Origin: Stenopsyche tienmushanensis
Taxonomy: Eukaryota > Arthropoda > Insecta > Trichoptera > Stenopsychidae
NCBI GenBank assembly: GCA_008973525.1
Contig: WACJ01000046.1
Location: 806,001-870,000 of the forward strand
DNA: 64,000 bases
Direction of reading: 5' to 3'
The notes under the pieces are model-generated. The model saw nothing but the letters and a program-made list of their open reading frames with translations. It did no database searches and was not told the origin of the DNA. Of this stretch, positions 1-12,173 are shown one piece after another (positions within the stretch are counted from its first letter, which is position 1; each line of letters begins with the position of its first letter). The position numbers and the translations under genes are program-made.

Positions 1-1337
1 GAGGCATAAAAATGTGTTTTTATAATTAAAATGTACACTATATTAGGCACTTTTTAAATCACAAAGTGTCTAGTCCCGGGCTTGAATGCCTCGAGACTCG
101 AAACAGCAAAAAAGTCCGAAAGTCTCGGGACGTCTTGATACAGAATTCTTACTCTCCATATATAGATTCAGTTTTGGTAGTGCTACATGAGGATAGCATG
201 GCCTTAGAGGAGTTAGAGTACAGCCACACAACACAGATGCGTTTCTGAGATTTTTGTTTGTAAATATTATTTAATATATTGAATGACAAGTTTTACATAA
301 TTATACGTCATGCGATCTTTTCGAGGATTTTAGTTGTAATTGAAATATGTGACGATTTTAATTGAAATACTTGAATGATTGTACCCTATAAACTTATTTA
401 GGGCATATTATTAAATTTCTGTTCATGATTTTCCTTAAGCATTTTTGTAGCTGATTAGCATTTGAACGCTAAAACCTCAGAAACTTAAGTGGCTTTTATA
501 AGAAACAGGGAAATTTTTCAAGTTAATTAACATCAAGATAACTATCGCTTGAGCGGTGTTAACTAACGACGTTTTTGATTACGAAAGAAAAACATATTCT
601 TAAGGTTAACCGGATTGACGTTTGCCCTTGTAGTTTATAGAACGTGTAGCAAATGGAATAATTGTTATATCAATAGGAGATGGAAGATTTCCGAAAATGC
701 AAAGGATCTCAATAGTTATGTTTTCGTAGCCCTAGATAAATATTTAATATTTCATGTGTGAACTACATGAATGTTAAATTGTAGAACACGGTTTGACGCC
801 TCGGAATATTTGCCTAAGACTACATAGTAAATAATTCTGACAATTGATATTCACCATGCTTATATGATTGTAAATTATTTTAAGAATGAAGTAATTAATT
901 TGTTATTTTGCAAGAATTCAATGTTCGAAAATACAAAAAGGTTAATCTGATGCAATAAATTTTAATTACTACTTACGAAATACGCATTGAATTTTTTTAT
1001 CAATGCAATTTCAACTACGTTAGAATTATCTTTTCATTGAAAATTTCTCTCTAAATCCGGCGATATTGTTTTATTGACATTGTAGTTCGTAATTAACGCC
1101 CTCGGTGCACTTGACTAATAAATCCATCAAAACTCATCTTTATTGAATGACGTAGTTTTGATTAAATGAAAACACAAAAATATGGACTTTTCACCCAAAA
1201 TGTACGGATATATTAGAGATAAGACTAAAATTAAAAAAAGGTTTATAGAAGTTTTTCGAAATATATATTATTTTTGTTAATTTTGTATCAATCAAATAAT
1301 AGTAAAATATTATAGACATTTTACATTGCGCTTCAAG
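1..1337. other. AT-rich non-coding stretch
   Basis: Apart from the small hAT-like repeat at about 66-151, this stretch is AT-rich with stops in all frames. The only open frame at its start (66-248) lies largely over that repeat and is not a credible gene. No splice-bounded exon or RNA gene was recognised. Confidence 0.5.
66..151 (-). mobile_element. Degenerate second copy of a small hAT-type MITE
   Basis: Read on the minus strand, this block follows the same order as the 108-bp element at 39254-39361: a TAAGAATTCTG start, then GACGTCCCGAGACTTT, a run of T, GCTGTTTCGAGTC, and a CCCGGGAC segment near the other end. The end at 151 is clear. The end near 66 is fuzzy and no target duplication is visible. 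It codes for nothing; the 60-codon frame across it (66-248) is incidental. Confidence 0.55.
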
Positions 1338-2627
1338 TTAAGGGGGCACACCATTTACAGCGTTAAAAAAAACGTTTTTTTTTTAATTACGTATTTCGAA
1401 AGTATAATATATTGAGAGTATACTTTAAAAGAGAAAAATCGGAATATGATATGTAATCAGGAACACGCTGGAATCGCTGTGAACTAGTTAGGTCAGGTAG
1501 GAGCGCTTTGAGCAGAGCAATCTTTCTTCCACGATACATTTGTTTAAATCTTTTGTATCTTTTATTATAGGAGATGTTCCTAAAAATCTTTTGTGCGAAT
1601 CCTGCGAAATTAAAGTTGCTCGAAGTCAGCTCGAAGTTGCTCGAAGTCACGGTTTAGATCGATAGTTTGTTGTGTGTGGTTGAGTTTTCGAAACAAAAAT
1701 GTCAAAATATTTTAATAAAGGAACGAAAGGCAGAAAAGTTCGAGGAATTTAGAAAAAAGACATTATCTTAGGAACCTAACTGGAGTCAAATGCTGGTGCT
1801 TATGGCAGAAAGCTATCGCTTTAAAAAATATCCAAAGTTTGAAGACCAGACTCCATTTCTTGACCAAGAGACAGAAAAAGACAAGAAGAGCATCTCTTAT
1901 CAATTTATAAAGATTTGTCCAGGGATGAATTTATTCAAAGAAGCTCGACATTTAACTCGATGGTTTGGCAACTGCCTTTAAAGCGCCTGCATTCTGGTGT
2001 AAAAATCATTGAAATATCAACATAAATTGCTGCTGGGATATTTATAACGACTATAGCTTCATTTTGAAGACATTAAGTATAATTTTTGGCACTTACTGTA
2101 AAGTCTTCGCTGAAAATACCGATGAAGCGCGGGTAGCGAGGTAGAACCATAGGAACAGACAAAAGTTGCTCGTATAGCCCGAAAACAACAGCTAGTCGAA
2201 AATTATCAACTTTTTAAGAAAGCTAAAGATCTATTGTATGCGTCTGGAATCATTGATTGATCGGTTAGTCACTAAAATTTATAGTTTTATCGCATTGAAA
2301 CTTTAAATGAGATTATCTCGAAGCTGCATTTTCAAAATATTCGCCAGTTTGTTCTCACTCACTAATGTTTCTCACTATAATATTATTGTATATAGTCATA
2401 AAAGCTTAGGTTTTCGCGTAAATACATTATTTTTTTTAGTGTAGTTTTAGTGTCAACAGAAAAACTTCGACAAGTGGCGAGCCGTTTGATATCACGAGAA
2501 AATAAATAAGTTAGGCTATGGTAAAAAAATGTCAAAAATTTAAAATGATACAATTATATTTTCACCATTTAAAAAAATCATGAAAAACGATTCATTTTTG
2601 AGTGTCTAAAGGGATTGCTCCCCTTAA
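1338..2627 (+). mobile_element. Kolobok-like (TTAA) DNA transposon remnant
   Basis: The block is bounded by TTAA at 1338-1341 and 2624-2627. The terminal repeats are imperfect: GGGGGCACACCATTTA at the left and, inverted, GGGGAGCAATCCCTTTAG at the right, each followed by an A-run and CGTTTTT. Inside, frames on the plus strand resemble a broken transposase: a possible start at 1699 (MSKYFNKGTKGRKVRG, then a stop), an open stretch at 1790-1981, a DEARVAR segment near 2125-2150, and a C-terminal run ending LFKKAKDLLYASGIID and a stop near 2260. These pieces are in different frames with stops, so the element is dead. Assignment to Kolobok rests on the TTAA target, the G-rich ends and the C-terminal peptide as I recall the family. 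Confidence 0.6.
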
Positions 2628-4099
2628 TGTCAATCCAATATTACCATCTAATTTACTACCTACCACCAGAAGATTACCATTACATTTAAATGGCCTATCT
2701 CTGACTTACAACTGAGTTTCTCGTGGAATATTAAGCTTTTCAAATATTATACTAAATTCAAAAGAGGATGAACAATCTATTTTTTTAAATTAAAATATTT
2801 AAATATAAAATGTATAACATGTTGATATAAGTTTTATTTTAATTTTTTCGATATATTTTTTGGATTTCAATTAAGAATCTTATGCGCCCGAGACTAACTA
2901 AAGCTATTAGACTTGGACAGTAAAAAGGTAAATGAAATTTTAATCTTCTCATTCTATTACAGTACTTCCCAAAAGTATGAGCCCAAGGGAGCAATGAAAT
3001 TACACGGGAAGAGTAACAATTATTTTTATCATTATCCTGACGACAAATGTAATAAAACAATGAATGATATTTAATGTTGTTTTTTTTTTGCTCTTACTTA
3101 TATTTTTTTAATCTATAAATCATGTTTAAAATTATTTCGAAGATAATAATTTCCTGGAAGTTTATTTTAATGTATTTTTCCATTGTATTATAAATACTGA
3201 TACAGCTGGATGGTGACCTAGACATTGAACTCTTTTATTATGAAGTTTAAGGTTCAGATTCAGACTGTAATGACAATTTTCCACGTACTAACAAATTTGA
3301 AAGACGGAAGTATTATATTAATACTCCCTATCGATCGTCTCAATCTAGGTTTATCTTGATTTCCTGGATCTGAAACAATTAATACTATGGTGATTAATGA
3401 TAAAAGTCATGCGGAGCCGTCTACTAAGGACTGGATTTGCAACAATAATTATAGCATCATTTAAAAATAATGATGATTTCGCAACTTTCTTATATTTTTT
3501 TTATTCAAATAATTCAATCCTAAGTTAACCTGACGCGGAAAGCAATAGAAAACCACCACATGAAAAATATTTTCCCTATATACATTTTCTAAGAAAATTG
3601 TATACGTGCTATAACGGATTACGCGAGTATGGACCATAAAGAGTTAGCTTACGAAAAAGAAGAAGATTGCTAATATAGAAATTATATTTCACTATTCATT
3701 TTCAAGTAAAATAACTTTTGCTCATCGATTCCAGTTGTAGTTTTAAATCTATGGCAGAGACAGGTTATTCATTCTGACGTTAAATGAAATAGCGTGCACA
3801 ATCATTGTAACCACCGTGTAATTACGCTTTGAAACTATAGGAATAATTGTGTGCCGTCTGCCGATTATGCTTGTGGTTATAGGGCGACTACAATATGGTT
3901 TACGGTATCTAACTTTATTATACTCTTGTCGAAATTGACAAGACAATCGAACCCACACATTTATCATATATTTGGTCTGAAGCACGATTCAATAGGTATT
4001 CACATATATCATTAATATTTATAATATTTAACCTTTCAAAATCAATAATAAAATTTATGTATGTACACATTATTTGTTCTATTAAATTATACAGATGTG
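2628..4099. other. Unassigned AT-rich region
   Basis: No gene recognised. A minus-strand 78-codon frame (3749-3985) has no familiar motif. Around 3205-3265 there is a weak tRNA-like pattern with a B-box-like GGTTCAGATTC, too degenerate to call. Confidence 0.4.
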
Positions 4100-4444
4100 T
4101 TAAGTTAATTTACACGTCATAAGTGCCCACAAAAGAAATCCTAATTGTAAAAATAAATGCTGCCTTTGCAAATCAATATTTTCAGAAATTTTGGGAATTA
4201 TTGGGAGTAAACTGATGGGTCTATATAATTTGACGTTATGTATATCTTTGCCGAGCTTGGGGATTAGAATAACTTTAGCAACTTTCCATTGCGGGGGGAA
4301 ATAACCCATTTTTAGTACCACATTGAATGTTTGCATCAAGAACATAAATCTTTTGATAGGGAGTTCCTTTACCTTTCTTCCCGTGATGAGATCGTAGCCA
4401 GATGATTTTTTTATGTCAACCTTTGCTATGACTGATCTGACTTA
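4100..4444 (-). mobile_element. Jockey-type LINE reverse transcriptase fragment
   Basis: On the minus strand from 4441 down to about 4181 an open frame resembles the N-terminal part of a Jockey-clade reverse transcriptase. The order of motifs is KKSSGYDLITGRKVKELP, then NVVLKMGYFPPQWKVAKVI, then IPKLGK, then LYRPISLLPIIPKISE, matching the typical block of W-K-x-A, I-P-K-x-G-K and Y-R-P-I-S-L-L-P. The frame is preceded by a stop (4442-4444). After KISE homology is lost, although the frame stays open to 4100. The catalytic YADD box is absent. It is a dead fragment; its 5' and 3' element ends were not found. Confidence 0.8.
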
Positions 4445-7000
4445 TTGTCTTGTAATTTTTTTAATGCAAATGGTTGATTTTTTTGTATTTGGCGGCCGGT
4501 GAATCTCATCTTCGCTTTCTGAACATTAAAACAAAAATAAGTATTTTTTGTTGAGTCAAAAATAAAGCTTATTGATACACCTACAAAAAAAAAACTCTTA
4601 TGAAACCCATACAAGATGACCATTATCATGATTTGTTCTTAAAATGACATATTATTAAATAAAACAACATCATCAGGAAAATAATAACAATCAAGAATTT
4701 AACTATAATGACGAATATGTATATTTCGATGAGTGTTTATTTATCATCTGGATTTTCTGTTTAAATTGAGTTGAGAAATGTCAATCAACCTCAATTATGA
4801 GCACAAAAGGCTGACAAATGTCTTTCTAAATTTTCACAAAAAAATGTTTTTCTTAGAACTCTTAATTAAGGAGTCTCTTTAAAAGCGTTTTGTATTATTA
4901 AAATCTCGCAGTTACATCTGTACGCCTACAAGGATAATTCAACGATGAAATCCTTTATTCATTTTTAAGAAAATCTCATTACCGAACAACGTTATTCCCT
5001 CACGGTATGATGTAAAGATTTATTTTAAGTATTTGACAGCAGATATAAACGGTCTGAAAATGTTGCTATTCATAGAGAGTCTGAAAAGGGCAACCCTTGC
5101 TCTTTCATCGAGCCAAAGAGCGCTTCGGTGAAAAGCTCCTGACCGGATGGCGACATTTCAAAAGATTTTTTTTCTAAAGTCATACATATAAATGCTGAAG
5201 AATTTTCAAAGAACATATATTTAAAATAGTAGGCATTTAATACATGTCGAATCAAATATTGCATAAGTTTTATTTGCTTAAAATCTATCACACAAAGGAC
5301 AAACAAAATAGTGGTTGTGCTAAAATCAAAATGTGACGAAAAGTGGCGAGTAAATTCTGAGACCAAAATTGAACCTGTCGAGTGTTTCTGATAGGTTTTA
5401 TCGGGTAATATCCAGACTGTATATTTCAATCTTCAATTGCTCACAAATTGGACACAATACAGGCTATATCTTCAAATATAATCTAATAACAAAGTAAGTC
5501 TTTAAAACTAGATCTTCACAAAGTGCTCTTCTATTGTACTAAATGTATAGCCATAGTGAGCAAAGCAAACATTTGTGATTAAGTGTCACACTGCTGGGCG
5601 TTCCAATTGAAATGTGTTGCAGTACTGTATTACATGTATGTGTGTTTAATGTGCAAAGTGATTATTCTAGTATAAACTCTCGAATCAAATGTTTCTCAAA
5701 AGGTTTCCATTCACCGATTATGAGTATAATTTTTTTTAAAATAAATAGGTTGACACCCCTGAATGACCTACATAGATATAATACAAGAGCGATTCTCGAT
5801 TCAACCATAAATTGAACAAATTTTGGCATAAAGAAAAATTTTCTCTTATTATAAAATGCAGGTTCAAACCATTTCATATCAAAAACGTTGGGAGGTTAAA
5901 AATAAACTATATTTTCAGTCGATCATTTAATCCAGGTTGATATAGATTTTCAGACAGAGCGTTCCTTGAGTGACCAATTTCTAGTATGGTTTTATAATGT
6001 TTCAGCTACTGACATTATAATCAAGGTAAAATTAATTTTTAGTGAAAGGTTTGCAGTTGATAATTTTCATTTCCTGTGAAATTTGCATTTGAGATTGAAA
6101 TACCGACAAAATATTTAAGGTATAATTTTAGATACAAACACTCTAATTCAATCTTCTATTGAAAGAAAATGTTTTTTGTCTTTGATGCTGACGCTTTTTG
6201 CATAATGTGTCATCTGTAGCCAGTTTAATACCAACTTTGTTATAAATCAGTATAATATAATCGGCTTGTAGGCAGATTGAAATGAAATTTTCTAACAACG
6301 AAACAAATCTATGAGCTACGTGTGTAGTGTGTAGCATATATTTGTGTTAAAGAAAAATAATACTGATTTTGATTAGCATTTGTTCCCGGTTGATAACTGC
6401 AAAACCTTGTTTATAAAATATACCAGTAATTGAAACATTTCAAGTTTTTTTCAAATAATCAATCAACGTATGCCAAACTACATATTTTTTGCTATTAAAG
6501 TATAAAATAAAATCTTGTTTATCGCTTTCTTGAAAATATATCTTCAACTCTGCTTTAAACTCCAACATTCTGTTTGAGTGAAAGAAGAAACCGTATTTTA
6601 CCAAGCTATCGAATTTATGGATTAAGCTGAAATTTATTATTTATTCAGATTTATATAAATATTTTTAACCATTCCACATTGGTGATGATATTCATTAATG
6701 TGAATTTTTATAAAACTGCAGAGTTTCCAAAAAAGCCCGGTTGAGGAACGTATTTTTAAACATTATTAATTTATATTTAAATATTCACTTAATTCATACG
6801 AAAAATATGGATATTTCATTGAAATAAGGCAGCCTTTCATTTATGCTATTAATGAAATATGTGTAGAGATTTGTATTTAAATTAGATAATTTTGACACAG
6901 CTTCAATCCTTCTAACTAAAACTTTAAACTTCAAATGAATTGCTTAATAATTCTACTTAATTTATTTGATTAAGGTGTTGACTTGTATCATTTACGGCAT
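4445..7000. other. Unassigned AT-rich region
   Basis: No recognisable gene. The 119-codon minus-strand frame at 5070-5429 has no known motif, although its C-terminal part (about 5075-5155) is less AT-rich than its surroundings. Other frames (5612-5877, 6143-6337) are short and overlap on both strands. Confidence 0.4.
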
Positions 7001-7043
7001 GGATTCTTAAACTGGGGTTCGCATAGTTCCGCGATAAGCTTTT
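7001..7043 (+). mobile_element. Solo hAT-like terminus
   Basis: GGATTCTTAAACTGGGGTTC followed by GCATAGTTCCGCG resembles the ends of many hAT elements (pattern TTCTTAAACTGGGGTTCGCG). No partner end or 8-bp duplication was found nearby, so it is a degraded or orphan terminus. Confidence 0.4.
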
Positions 7044-7651
7044 GGTTACAGCTCAGATCTGATTATACTGCATTTATAAATAAAGAAATCCAACATTTGA
7101 TTCCGTTCTGCACAACATATTTATGTGAACAGGATTTTTCGTTATTGTTATATAATATATGAAATCTAAGTATTGAAACAAATTCAATGTAGAAACGAAC
7201 CTCAAAACATTGCGGTTCTGGTTTCAAGAAAATAACTGTATCCATCCAATTAAGTAAAAATATTTGCAGAAAATATAATACAATAAAAACTATATAAATC
7301 AATATTTAACCAAGAAATGTTTGAATGGGTTTAATTAAATTTGATTTGTAATTATATTTACCAGTGGCAGATTTACTTGGTAGAAGGCTCGCGCATAATT
7401 CATAGGATTCAAGAAATTGCTATATATGCTCATCCTTTAAAATATATTGTTTCACTTTATCGTGGCATATAGAAATCATGGTTCAATTGAAAACTAGGAT
7501 ATTGAAGATTGAAGGTCTAATATTTGAAGATGTAAAATGCCCAGGTTTGGAATTGGGTCCCCAAAAATTCTATTGTATCGTCTCGTATTGCTGTATATTT
7601 TAGTATAATAAAATAATATGACCCTAACGCTATATTCGTTCATCTTCGACC

Positions 7652-8122
7652 TTACAAATTTGACGATATTTTGATCATATCCCCTGTTGTTAGTAATTTT
7701 GTGTAAAGTTTTTGCGGCGAAATATCACCTGGTCTCGGAGCTTGACATTTCAAATTCTCTGCATCGTTTTTGTACTTGGCTTCGAATTTCATAAAATTTC
7801 CAGCGAATGATGAATCACTCATATTAAAACTTTGTCTCCACACATCCACTCGTACTCCTTTGACAAATGAGTGTTTATTAACCATTAAAGGATGCAAACT
7901 CATCACCATCAAATTACAGGAGTATGCCACTAAGCCACTGTCATACTTGTACCGAATCGGAGCGTAGGGTAATGTACGCACGCAGTGATTTATTGCCACT
8001 TCCGGATAGGGGATGGATGCAGGGAGGTGGCAGGTGGCAACCTGTGGTACTGACCTATGAACCAACTGGCCTACGGAGCCATAAAAACGAGATGATATAA
8101 AAGTGTATGCTTTTATGTTCAT
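7652..8122 (-). other. Unassigned 156-codon open frame
   Basis: This is one of the longest open frames in the desert. The predicted product has no signal peptide, membrane segment or domain that I recognise. Part of it (about 7930-8080) is less AT-rich than the surroundings. No splice sites, promoter or homology argue for a real gene. It may be an old transposon piece or regulatory DNA that happens to be open. Confidence 0.15.
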
Positions 8123-8410
8123 AATAAAATTTGTTCGGTAAGCGTATCTTCAGTATTCATTTGATGGTGTAATCTACTGAGGCTCCTCCGGAAAATCATA
8201 TAAAATTTATATTTTTCTTATATTTGCCTCACTAAATGTATAGCGAACGTATATATTTTATTATGTTAACAATAAATCCGATTGTGCATTAAATTATTTT
8301 ATTTATTCTGCTTATCCGATTTAAAATAATGAAATATTTGGCGTGTATTAGATACACCAAAAAAGAAACCGTTTTTGTGACCAATCTTGATGGTTAATTA
8401 TGACTTGTCG

Positions 8411-8515
8411 ACCTGTAGCTATTGGTAGTCCTGCGATTAAGTTATCGGACTTTTAACTCAATTATCATAGTTTCAAATCTACAAGAGATGTGGCTGGTGA
8501 GCATATTTTTAAAAA
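8411..8515 (+). mobile_element. tRNA-derived SINE, copy 1
   Basis: This copy aligns almost end to end with the reverse complement of 34298-34395. Shared blocks in order are CCTGTAG, GGTAGTCCTG, GATTAAG, CTCAAT, TCATAG, TTCAAATCTACA, TGGCTGGTGA and TTTAAA. The front part reads like a decayed tRNA (Lys- or Thr-like), with a D-arm-like segment, an anticodon-arm-like CGGACTTTTAAC and a B-box-like GTTTCAAATC at tRNA spacing. Acceptor pairing is lost. The 3' part is a short unrelated body. Confidence 0.7.
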
Positions 8516-8784
8516 ACATGTACACTCAAAGCTCTTTTTGTGTGACTTTTTTTGTACGATTTCGAAGTTATGCGGTTTTTTTAAAGCATTTTTTTAATTT
8601 CGTAAAGAGTACGTATCGAGATATTTTGGATAAAAGAGGAAATAAATCATCGACACAAACCGAATTTGGGGTTTTCCTGTTTTTTTTTTATGCGATTTTA
8701 GATATATTTTATATAGCTGTTTCAAAGTTATGCAGTTTTTAAAATCCATGAAACGCACATTCACTTTTTCTATGTAAGTCATAG

Positions 8785-8830
8785 CTTTTTTGTGCGATTT
8801 TCTGCGGAACGCATTTACCGCACAAAAAAG
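8785..8830. repeat. Perfect 12-bp inverted repeat (hairpin)
   Basis: CTTTTTTGTGCG at 8785-8796 is exactly complementary to CGCACAAAAAAG at 8819-8830, with a 22-nt loop that itself holds TGCG and CGCA. The region 8520-8780 upstream contains degenerate reiterations of TTTTGTGCGATTT and AAGTTATGCGGTTTTT, so this may be part of an old low-complexity or foldback repeat. Confidence 0.6.
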
Positions 8831-9349
8831 GTTTAAGTGAATTCGCTATTTTATGGTATTTCAAAATGGTGGCAATAGTCTAATTAAAGGGATTGCTCAA
8901 AGTCACCTCAAAAAAAAATGTGACTGATTTTTTAATTGAATACTTGTAATCAGTATTAAATTAATCAGTATTAATTAAATTAATAGAAAAACGTCTATAC
9001 GATAAAAATAAACATAAAAACATTAAGACAATGTTCTTCAAAGATATAATGTTAAAAATACAGTACATTAAATGAATTTTTTTAAATCTGCTTAGAAATT
9101 AAAGAAAGGAGGCGCTAGTTGCTATGAGAACAAGTATAACAGCCATAAAAAAGATGTTACTACACAATTTGTCTTTGTTCCTATGTCATTAGCTATCTCG
9201 ACACAACAAAGCTAGCTCAGCTCCATTTTCCATTAAGTTTAAAGATAGCAACTATCTTATTTGTTGGACGCTATGAAAGTCTCAGATAGGATGCTCTGAA
9301 ATGTATTTATTGAGAAATGAATGGATGCCAGTCGCCGGATAACGTTGCG

Positions 9350-9429
9350 GTATAAATAAGAAACCGTCACAACTGCATTACAACTCAGAGCAATGGATCG
9401 AAATTTAACCCCAATAAGCGAATCTTGAA
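9350..9429 (+). promoter_or_regulatory. Possible core promoter with TATA box
   Basis: GGTATAAATAAG near 9350 is followed about 30 nt later by TTACAACTCAGAGC, which could hold an initiator, then ATGGATCG and a short frame ending after 11 codons at about 9429. No continuing exon or convincing donor was found, so this may be a decayed gene start or chance. Confidence 0.2.
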
Positions 9430-10910
9430 GTATATTTCTTCCAGGAAAGCAAGAAAATGTTTGGCTTTCATAGATTCATTATTTGATTGTAGGATTTTTC
9501 ATGATGTTTTTATCGACGATCAAAATCCAGGAGAAGGGACGTCAACCATAATTCATGGACTGGTCCTTCCTGAAAATACGTTACGTGTTTCACTTTGTGT
9601 TTTCCCCATTCAATTTCCGCTACTTTTGATATATCTCGCTGCTGCCCTTATCACGACATTTTCTCGTTAGAGAGTTTTCCTCTCGTCCATTAAATGTCGA
9701 CTGAGCTCTCTCCACAGCTATTGTAAGAAATGACCACATTCAGTTATTCTCGGAAAATTTCTATTCAATCATACAAGCATGGATCTCTCCGAGCTTCAAA
9801 AGTCCACGACGACCATGTAGAGTTTTGCGAAAAATATTCCTCGAGCTGTATTGTTACACATAACAAGCAATGTAAAATACGAAAGATAATTTTCAAGCTT
9901 CCATGCTCGTATTTCCCTATTTTTATATTCCTCTTTTTGACATCTAATTTTATTATTTCGTGCAATTGGAATATTTGCTTAAATATTCATATAGAATTTC
10001 TTAAAACATATATAAAACTTGACTGGACTGCTTGCGTCAAAATAAGTTTTTAAACACTAGTTTACTATTAATCCAAATAGTAGATTCATAAAATATTAAT
10101 TCTGGGTTAAAACAACTGCAACATTGAGTGCATGCCGTGGGATGTATCTGAGTGCTTTTAATCGGTATTAAAGAGGCTATAGTTCAGCAATTATTTGCAT
10201 ATAAATCGCCACCATTTACCAAAGTTTTACTGTTTACAGGTTTTCACTGCCTAAGTACTAATATAATTAGTATTTTCAATTTTGACTTCACTGTGCTTGA
10301 TAGTCCTCGATGTTCATACACGAGAGGTGAATATCATCGCATAAAACACCCCCATTATTCGTACTTTTTCAAATTGGTATTTCATGCTTTCGGAAAACTC
10401 ATCAATATTCGGATCCGATTCAGGTAGATGAGATAGGTGAGTTGGCCGAGGTCGGCTCTTTGACGTAAGCAGTAAACATTGACCCAAGTTGCTGTATCTT
10501 TAAATATTTATAAGGACCACTCCAGCTTTTCCGGACGTTCTCAATCTAGTAATTTATTGAATAATTTAAAAAAGACTACTCCAGAATAGAAAAAATTGGA
10601 TTTAGCAATTTAAATTCCGAAGAATCTCATTTTCGATGTTAATATATGATTAACAAATGACATTTTTGAAATGTTTTACAAGATTAGTAACTAATAAATA
10701 AGCAATAAGATTTTGCTTTGTACATTTGCAGTAAATCTGCTAAGAATGTCATAGGCTTTTATTTTGAATATTTTTACATTGAATAAATTATGTTTATTAT
10801 ATCATTTATGATAAACTTTATTATATGAATAAACAACATCAACTATTCAGTCAATAAAATATGTGTTTATGTTAGATTGGGCTTTCAATTAAAAATTTGG
10901 CTCGTTGTTA
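9430..10910. other. Unassigned region
   Basis: Short plus-strand frames (9425-9670, 9730-10053, 10152-10427) carry no recognisable domains. I see no RNA gene or element ends here. Confidence 0.4.
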
Positions 10911-11156
10911 TTAGCGGACACGTATGCAACGGCAGACGATTTTTTTCCTGTACGTCGGTCCTGAATCTCCTACCTCTAATTGCCCAGGGGCAAACATTCT
11001 ACGTACTGGATTATCATTAGCCCAGTGTAGTCGAAGTCTTTCAATGAATCTGTTGGGTTTCGGGTGTGAGTCTAACACTGAGACCGCTCGAGGAATTTGA
11101 GGATACATTTTTTGACTTGGCTTGGAGAAATTTGTTCTTAGTAAGGTGTATAGCAA
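10911..11156 (-). mobile_element. LINE pol C-terminal tail, degenerate
   Basis: The minus-strand frame contains FIERLRLHWANDNPVRRM followed by MFAPGQLEVGDSGPTYRKK. The order resembles the segment after the reverse transcriptase in common arthropod LINEs, which typically reads R-L-R-W-x-G-H-V-x-R-M and then a G-E-L-x-x-G and R-Y-K-D block. The conserved glycine-histidine after the tryptophan is lost. No ends or target duplication were found. Confidence 0.5.
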
Positions 11157-11792
11157 AAATCTTGTTTTTATGCATTTGACAATAAATATATAATTATGTG
11201 ATACTTTAATATAATGAATAATCGTCTACATAATAAAAAAAACACAAAGAACTCTCGCGTGGTAGAAGTGAAACTTATTGGCCAATTTATTAATTGTTAT
11301 TTTCAATTTGTTAACTGAAGTTATTAGCTAAAATATTAAGCTGTGTTTGTGTAATATATAATAAATACTTAAAGTGTACTGGTTGCTATATGCTACGTAT
11401 ATACACACAAGCGAGTTTTACTTTTTGTGACGTTAAAACAAATTTACCATACCACACCTATAAAAGTTGTACTTGAAAAATCACTAAAAGAGTGTAGCAA
11501 AAATCTCATATGTATTTAGCATAATGATTTTTTGTATCATAGGGGATGAAAGCAAAAAAAACATTGAGATTTATTAAAACTTCAAAGACTTTTGCATTGT
11601 ACGAACTGGCACCGTAAAATGGATTCTTTGTTATTCAACTTGATTGTAACATGATCGAACTCGAAGGTCTACAAGAACGATACATATATTCAATGTTTTA
11701 TGCCTTTTATATTTGCTAAATTATTTTCACCCGCGAAATTTTATTAGTTCATAAAACATGTCTATTCACAGTTCTTTGTTTATTTTGATCAG

Positions 11793-12173
11793 TTAATGAA
11801 TGAACGAACAAGGAATGGTTTGAAAAATTGCAAATCTCCATTGTTGCCACGTCCCCCTCAGGACCCTCAGCACCATTTTATGACATAGCCCGACACGTAA
11901 TGGTGGTTGGGCGCTATCCGTCCACCTTTTTACGATCAAATCTGTCGCCAATAATGGTAACATATTCGGTAGATATGTGTGTGTAAAACATTGGAACAGA
12001 ATTTCAGCAGAATTGGATCGATCCAGGCGCATAAGAAATCCATTCACCCTCTGTTCCAATTCCGCAAATGACAATCCACAGTGGCACACTTTTAATTTTT
12101 CCCATAAAACATCTTTTTTATAGAAGGTATTCATAAGGATAAACTTCGATGTTTTACTACGCTTTCGCTCCAT
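11793..12173 (-). other. Unassigned 126-codon open frame
   Basis: The predicted product starts with a basic stretch (MERKRSKTSKF). It contains LWEKLKVCHCGLSFAELEQR followed by a segment reading NGFLMRLDRSNSAEILFQ. It is less AT-rich than its flanks and looks like protein rather than noise, so a decayed transposase C-terminus is possible. I cannot assign a family, and no catalytic motif is visible. Confidence 0.25.

Noticed and set aside
3205..3265. tRNA gene or SINE
   Set aside because: A B-box-like GGTTCAGATTC is present, but stems do not pair and there is no second copy in the window.
5070..5429. 119-codon minus-strand frame as a gene
   Set aside because: No domain, no signal peptide, AT-biased composition and no promoter or splice evidence.
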